A stretch of 5,700 bases of DNA, taken from assembly GCA_027353565.1 (NCBI GenBank), contig DAIEHO010000328.1, forward strand, positions 1 to 5,700. The letters run 5' to 3'. Both the position numbers and the translations under genes were made by a program. Under the pieces are notes generated by a model. That model searched no databases and was not told where the DNA came from. It saw only the letters and a list, made by a program, of their open reading frames with translations. Source of the DNA: Propionibacteriaceae bacterium. Its GTDB lineage: Bacteria > Actinomycetota > Actinomycetes > Propionibacteriales > Propionibacteriaceae. Positions 2,719 to 5,700 of the stretch are shown piece by piece (the stretch's first letter is position 1; each line of letters begins with the position of its first letter).

Positions 2719-5700
2719 GTGAACCGTACGTTCCCCTTCGTCTCGCCGATGATCGCCGACGACCGCGGCGGCGACTCGCTAGCCTTCCCCCATCGCCACG
2801 CGACGTGGCTGGGCACACATCATGAGCAGGCGGTCGGTATGGAGAACACGAAGAGCGTCCGCGACACGTCCCGCCGCGTGACGAGCCGCGAGGCACACCG
2901 CCTCGCGACCCGCCCCGCACGGTCGTTGCTGCCGCTGGTCCTTGCGCCGGTACTGGCGATCGGCGCCCTCGTCGTCAGCCCGGCCCGTGCGTACGCCGTC
3001 CCGGGGACCTCCGTCCCGCTGCCCGCCGGCCAGACCGCCCCGACGACCGCGGTGGCGTTCGGGTCCACCATCGTCTGGGACACCGTGCGCTCCACCGACG
3101 GCGGTGCCACGTTCACCCCGGCCACCACCCTGGCCGGCAACTACCGGTGGGACTTCATCGGCAACGGGAAGATGGTTCGCGCCATCGACTACCCCACGAA
3201 CTCCATCCCAGTCGTCTACACGCCCGCCACGGACTCCACCACCACCTACCCGGGGATCAACACCGGGTACGACTCGCTGAACGACACGTACGCGAGCTAC
3301 AAGCTGAGCGTCCACGACCTGGCCACCAACACGGCCACCTCCCTGATCCCTCCGACCGGCGCCACCGTGTCGGGCTGGACGCACGAGCTGAGCTCGACCA
3401 ACGCGCTCCTGTGGAAGGGCTGGCTCAGCGACAACGTCGAGGACATCTTCGCCGCGTCGCCCACCCCCACGTCCCCGGCCACGCCGTGGGTCACGATCCC
3501 CAACCTCACCGACTACCTGGTCAGCGGCGACGACTTCCTCTCGGTGCAGGTCACCACGACCGCTGTCACCGTGTGCCACCGCAGCCTCTCGGCGTTCGCG
3601 GCTGCTCCGACGTGCAAGGTGGTGGCCACGGGTGACCACACCGGCGCGTACCTGGCCTCGATCCGCTCCATGGGCTCGTTCTACCTCGTCGACCTTCAGC
3701 AGGACAACGGAACCCCGGTCGTCACCGACAACGCCTATGTCCTGTCGTCATCGCTCTCGACGGTCACCCCGGTCGCGCTCCCCGCGGGCAACGTGCTCCT
3801 GTACGAGCTCCTGGGTGGGTCACCGTACGTGGTCGTGCAGAACGCCGACACCGTGCCCGTGGTGGAGACGGTTGCTGCGAGCGGTGCCCTGACACCGTCG
3901 TTCACCATCCCCAAGACCATCGCGGCGGTCCCTGCCAGCTTCCTGGCGGCCGCGCCCGACCGGGTCGTCGGCACCGATCCTCGAGACGGGTCACAGTCCA
4001 CGCCGGTCTGGTCCCGGAAGGTCACGGCGAGCGGCTTCGGCGCGGAGACGTCGGTGCCGACGCGGGCCGACGGTCTCGCGGCCTCTGCCGGCAGGACAGT
4101 GGTGTGGGGTCCGGCCGGGGTGGTCGTCTACGACCGCGGCACCGCGCAGCACACGTTCGCCGACCCGCCGTCCGTGGTGAGCGACGTGATGGTGAGCGGC
4201 CCGTACGTGGTCGAGCGCCTCGTCGACGGTACGGGCGCGACGTCCACGAAGGTCTCGCTGGCCGACGGGACCCCGGTGATGCAGTTCGCCGGCTGGCCCG
4301 TCGGACTGTTCGGCTCGCAGCTCGTGTCGACGTTCATCGCGAGCGGGTCGATGCAGGTCCTGGTGCGCGACCTGACCGGTGTCGCCGCCGACACGACGTA
4401 CACGCTCCCGACAGGCACGGACCAGTGCACGGGTGAGGGAGTCTGGGGGTCCGCGATCGCCCTGTACTGCCCGGCCGACCCTGGCAACAACACGACCCAC
4501 GTGTACGACTACACGACCGGGCAGCTGCTCGGCGCCACCAGCGGGTTCCCGCAGAGCCTCGGTGACGGCTACGCGGTGGTGAACAACTGGACGAACTTCG
4601 AGGTCTGGGCGTACGCGACCAACACGGTCAACGCGACCAGCTGCCTCAACTCCGTGGAGGGCACCGACGGCGTCGGGCACGTGGTGTGCCAGACGGGCAC
4701 CGATCTGCAGTGGGCCGACTACTCGGCCCTGTCCACGCACGCGCCCCGCGAGCTGGGCGCCCTCGCGACACCGACGGTGAGCTTCGCCGAGCCCGGCTCG
4801 AGCTGGAGCCTCGCCATCGACACGACGAAGGCGCTCGCCGGCGGTCAGGTGGCGATCTACAACGCCGCCCACACCCTGGTTCGGTCGCTGGCGACGACCC
4901 CGTCCGCCGACGGGTCCGTCCGTCTCACGTGGGACGGGCTCAACGACTCGAGCAAGCCCGTACCGACGGGCGCGTACACGTACACGCTGGCCGCGAACGC
5001 AGCTGACGGTACGGGTGCGGTGACCTCTGTCAGCGGTACGGGTGCGGCCTCGGGCACGGTCACTGTCACCGGCGCATCGACGGCCGGAATGGCTGTCGGT
5101 GGCTTCGCCAGCCTGTCGCCGTCGCGGTTGCTGGACACCCGTACCAACGGTCCCGCGCTCGGCGCCGGCCAGACCCGAACCCTCAAGGTCACCGGCGTCG
5201 GCGGCGTCCCCTCCACCGGCGTCTCCGCCGTCGTCCTCAACGTCACCGTCACCGACACCACCACCCCCGGCTACCTGACCGTCTCCCCCACCGGCACCAC
5301 CCGACCCGTCGTGTCCAACCTCAACTGGTCCGCCGGAGCCACCATCCCCAACGCCGTCACCGTCAAAGTCGGCACGAACGGCTCCATCGACCTCTACCAG
5401 TCCGGACCCGGCACCGCCCAGGTCATCGTCGACGTCGCCGGCTACTACATCGACGGCACCGTCACCGCCGCCGGAGCCTTCACCTCGCTGGCCCCCAACC
5501 GCATCCTCGACACCCGCACCACCGGCGGACCCCTCGCCTACGCCGAAACCCGAGACCTCCAGATCCTCGGCCAAGGCGGTGTCCCCGAGACCAACGTGTC
5601 CGCGGTCGTGCTCAACACGACGGTCACCGACACCACGGCCACGGGCTTCCTGACGGTGTTCCCGTCGGGCACGACCCGTCCGACGGCATCCAACCTGAAC
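2719..5700 (+). CDS. Large secreted surface protein: beta-rich domain, FlgD-like Ig domain, tandem LDTR...GYY repeats (partial, runs off right edge)
   Basis: The frame is open for 994 codons from GTG 2719 to the window edge, with no stop. A hydrophobic core LLPLVLAPVLAIGALVVS (residues 70-87) followed by PARAYA (88-93) is a Sec signal peptide with likely cleavage after Ala93. From GTG 2719 the n-region would be unusually long (about 69 residues); ATG 2839 would give a normal 29-residue one but has a poor ribosome site. The mature part to about residue 690 is Thr/Ser/Gly-rich with recurrent strands such as STIVWDTV, NALLWKGW and RTVVWGPAGVVVYD, resembling beta-propeller blades; this is inference. 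Its only six cysteines form three close pairs (286/299, 570/584, 642/657). Residues about 695-767 look like a FlgD Ig-like domain (GGQVAIYN, LTWDGLND, VPTGAYTYTLAA). Tandem ~125-residue surface repeats follow from residue 796. No catalytic domain is seen; function is unknown, probably in cell-wall or surface interaction. Confidence 0.88.
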   Translation, partial: MNRTFPFVSPMIADDRGGDSLAFPHRHATWLGTHHEQAVGMENTKSVRDTSRRVTSREAHRLATRPARSLLPLVLAPVLAIGALVVSPARAYAVPGTSVPLPAGQTAPTTAVAFGSTIVWDTVRSTDGGATFTPATTLAGNYRWDFIGNGKMVRAIDYPTNSIPVVYTPATDSTTTYPGINTGYDSLNDTYASYKLSVHDLATNTATSLIPPTGATVSGWTHELSSTNALLWKGWLSDNVEDIFAASPTPTSPATPWVTIPNLTDYLVSGDDFLSVQVTTTAVTVCHRSLSAFAAAPTCKVVATGDHTGAYLASIRSMGSFYLVDLQQDNGTPVVTDNAYVLSSSLSTVTPVALPAGNVLLYELLGGSPYVVVQNADTVPVVETVAASGALTPSFTIPKTIAAVPASFLAAAPDRVVGTDPRDGSQSTPVWSRKVTASGFGAETSVPTRADGLAASAGRTVVWGPAGVVVYDRGTAQHTFADPPSVVSDVMVSGPYVVERLVDGTGATSTKVSLADGTPVMQFAGWPVGLFGSQLVSTFIASGSMQVLVRDLTGVAADTTYTLPTGTDQCTGEGVWGSAIALYCPADPGNNTTHVYDYTTGQLLGATSGFPQSLGDGYAVVNNWTNFEVWAYATNTVNATSCLNSVEGTDGVGHVVCQTGTDLQWADYSALSTHAPRELGALATPTVSFAEPGSSWSLAIDTTKALAGGQVAIYNAAHTLVRSLATTPSADGSVRLTWDGLNDSSKPVPTGAYTYTLAANAADGTGAVTSVSGTGAASGTVTVTGASTAGMAVGGFASLSPSRLLDTRTNGPALGAGQTRTLKVTGVGGVPSTGVSAVVLNVTVTDTTTPGYLTVSPTGTTRPVVSNLNWSAGATIPNAVTVKVGTNGSIDLYQSGPGTAQVIVDVAGYYIDGTVTAAGAFTSLAPNRILDTRTTGGPLAYAETRDLQILGQGGVPETNVSAVVLNTTVTDTTATGFLTVFPSGTTRPTASNLN
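2780..2785 (+). promoter_or_regulatory. Possible internal -10 element TAGCCT
   Basis: TAGCCT fits TANNNT and lies 53 nt before ATG 2839. No good -35 is seen at 16-19 nt. If functional it would give the secreted-protein gene its own promoter, independent of the radical SAM gene. Weak on its own. Confidence 0.22.
2789..2813 (+). other. Strong hairpin inside the 5' part of the secreted-protein frame
   Basis: CCCA-(TC bulge)-GCCACG-CGA-CGTGGC-TGGG forms a stem of 10 base pairs with a 3-nt loop. No T-tract follows, so it is not a standard intrinsic terminator. It lies between GTG 2719 and ATG 2839, and could modulate translation or mRNA decay if the real start is the ATG, or be a chance structure in GC-rich coding DNA if the start is the GTG. 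Confidence 0.4.
5104..5478 (+). repeat. Surface repeat unit 1 (125 codons) within the secreted protein
   Basis: The unit begins FASLSPSRLLDTRT and continues with GGVPSTGVSAVVLNVTVTD, GYLTVSPTGTTRP, VSNLNWSAGATIPNAVTVKV and VIVDVAGYYIDG. The next unit starts exactly 375 nt later. This all-beta repeat with conserved LDTR, GVSAVVLNVTVT, SNLN and GYY motifs is frequent in secreted actinobacterial proteins, often alongside cell-wall-active or protease domains; I know of no firm biochemical role. Confidence 0.85.
5479..5700 (+). repeat. Surface repeat unit 2 (partial) within the secreted protein
   Basis: The unit begins FTSLAPNRILDTRT and repeats the GGVPETNVSAVVLNTTVTD, GFLTVFPSGTTRP and SNLN segments of unit 1, ending at the window edge 74 codons in. 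Its first third shares the unusual codon use of unit 1, while the rest (after about 5580) returns to the gene's normal codon use. More units probably follow outside the window. Confidence 0.85.

Noticed and set aside
2779..3639. A 286-codon minus-strand frame opposite the start of the secreted protein
   Set aside because: Low-complexity Arg/Gly/Val product and no ribosome site evident; the plus-strand frame with signal peptide explains the region.
3991..5574. A 527-codon open frame on the minus strand opposite the surface protein
   Set aside because: It is a composition shadow: its Gly/Asp/Val/Arg-rich low-complexity product has no recognisable motif, and it lies wholly opposite a frame with signal peptide, Ig-like domain and repeats. 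The C-ending codon patch on the plus strand accounts for its glycine-rich N-terminal part.
1..5700. CRISPR arrays, tRNA or rRNA genes, insertion sequences
   Set aside because: No direct-repeat/spacer pattern, no tRNA cloverleaf or rRNA-like stretch, and no transposase or terminal inverted repeats were found; the only tandem repeats are the protein-coding surface repeats.

Overview
The window is very GC-rich DNA with strong third-position G/C bias. It has TANNNT-type -10 elements, a leaderless leader peptide, a DUF4395 membrane protein and the LDTR...GYY surface repeats that are common in secreted actinobacterial proteins. All of this points to an actinobacterium, plausibly a Micrococcales/Cellulomonas-like organism; the genus is inference.

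Layout: two divergent transcription units leave an intergenic region at about 1079-1219. Leftward (minus strand) is a sulfur/redox operon. It starts with a leaderless 24-codon leader peptide that has three consecutive cysteine codons near its end (1004-1078). A 120-nt untranslated stretch follows with mutually exclusive hairpins (884-1003). Next comes a DUF4395 membrane protein with a CLGC motif (422-883), and then, through an ATGA stop/start overlap, a membrane-anchored thioredoxin-like protein with a CAPC active site that runs off the left edge. This arrangement matches the cysteine-responsive attenuation known for poly-cysteine leader peptides in mycobacteria.

Rightward (plus strand) is a tightly packed unit. 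A 37-codon small ORF (1247-1360) overlaps the start of a cobalamin-binding-type radical SAM protein (1357-2709) as GTGA. The SAM gene's stop codon lies inside the ribosome-binding site (AAGGAG) of a very large secreted protein (2719 to beyond 5700). That protein has a long N-terminal extension, a signal peptide, a probable beta-rich (propeller-like) region with three closely spaced cysteine pairs, a FlgD-like Ig domain, and at least two tandem ~125-residue surface repeats. It is not complete in the window.

Most notable points: (i) the Cys-leader attenuator; (ii) the small peptide translationally coupled to the B12-type radical SAM enzyme, which could be a peptide substrate (RiPP-like) or only a coupling leader; (iii) an abrupt patch of different codon usage (about 5160-5580) inside the surface repeats, suggesting module exchange; (iv) ambiguity in the start of the secreted protein, whose first 40 codons contain a promoter-like element and a strong hairpin.
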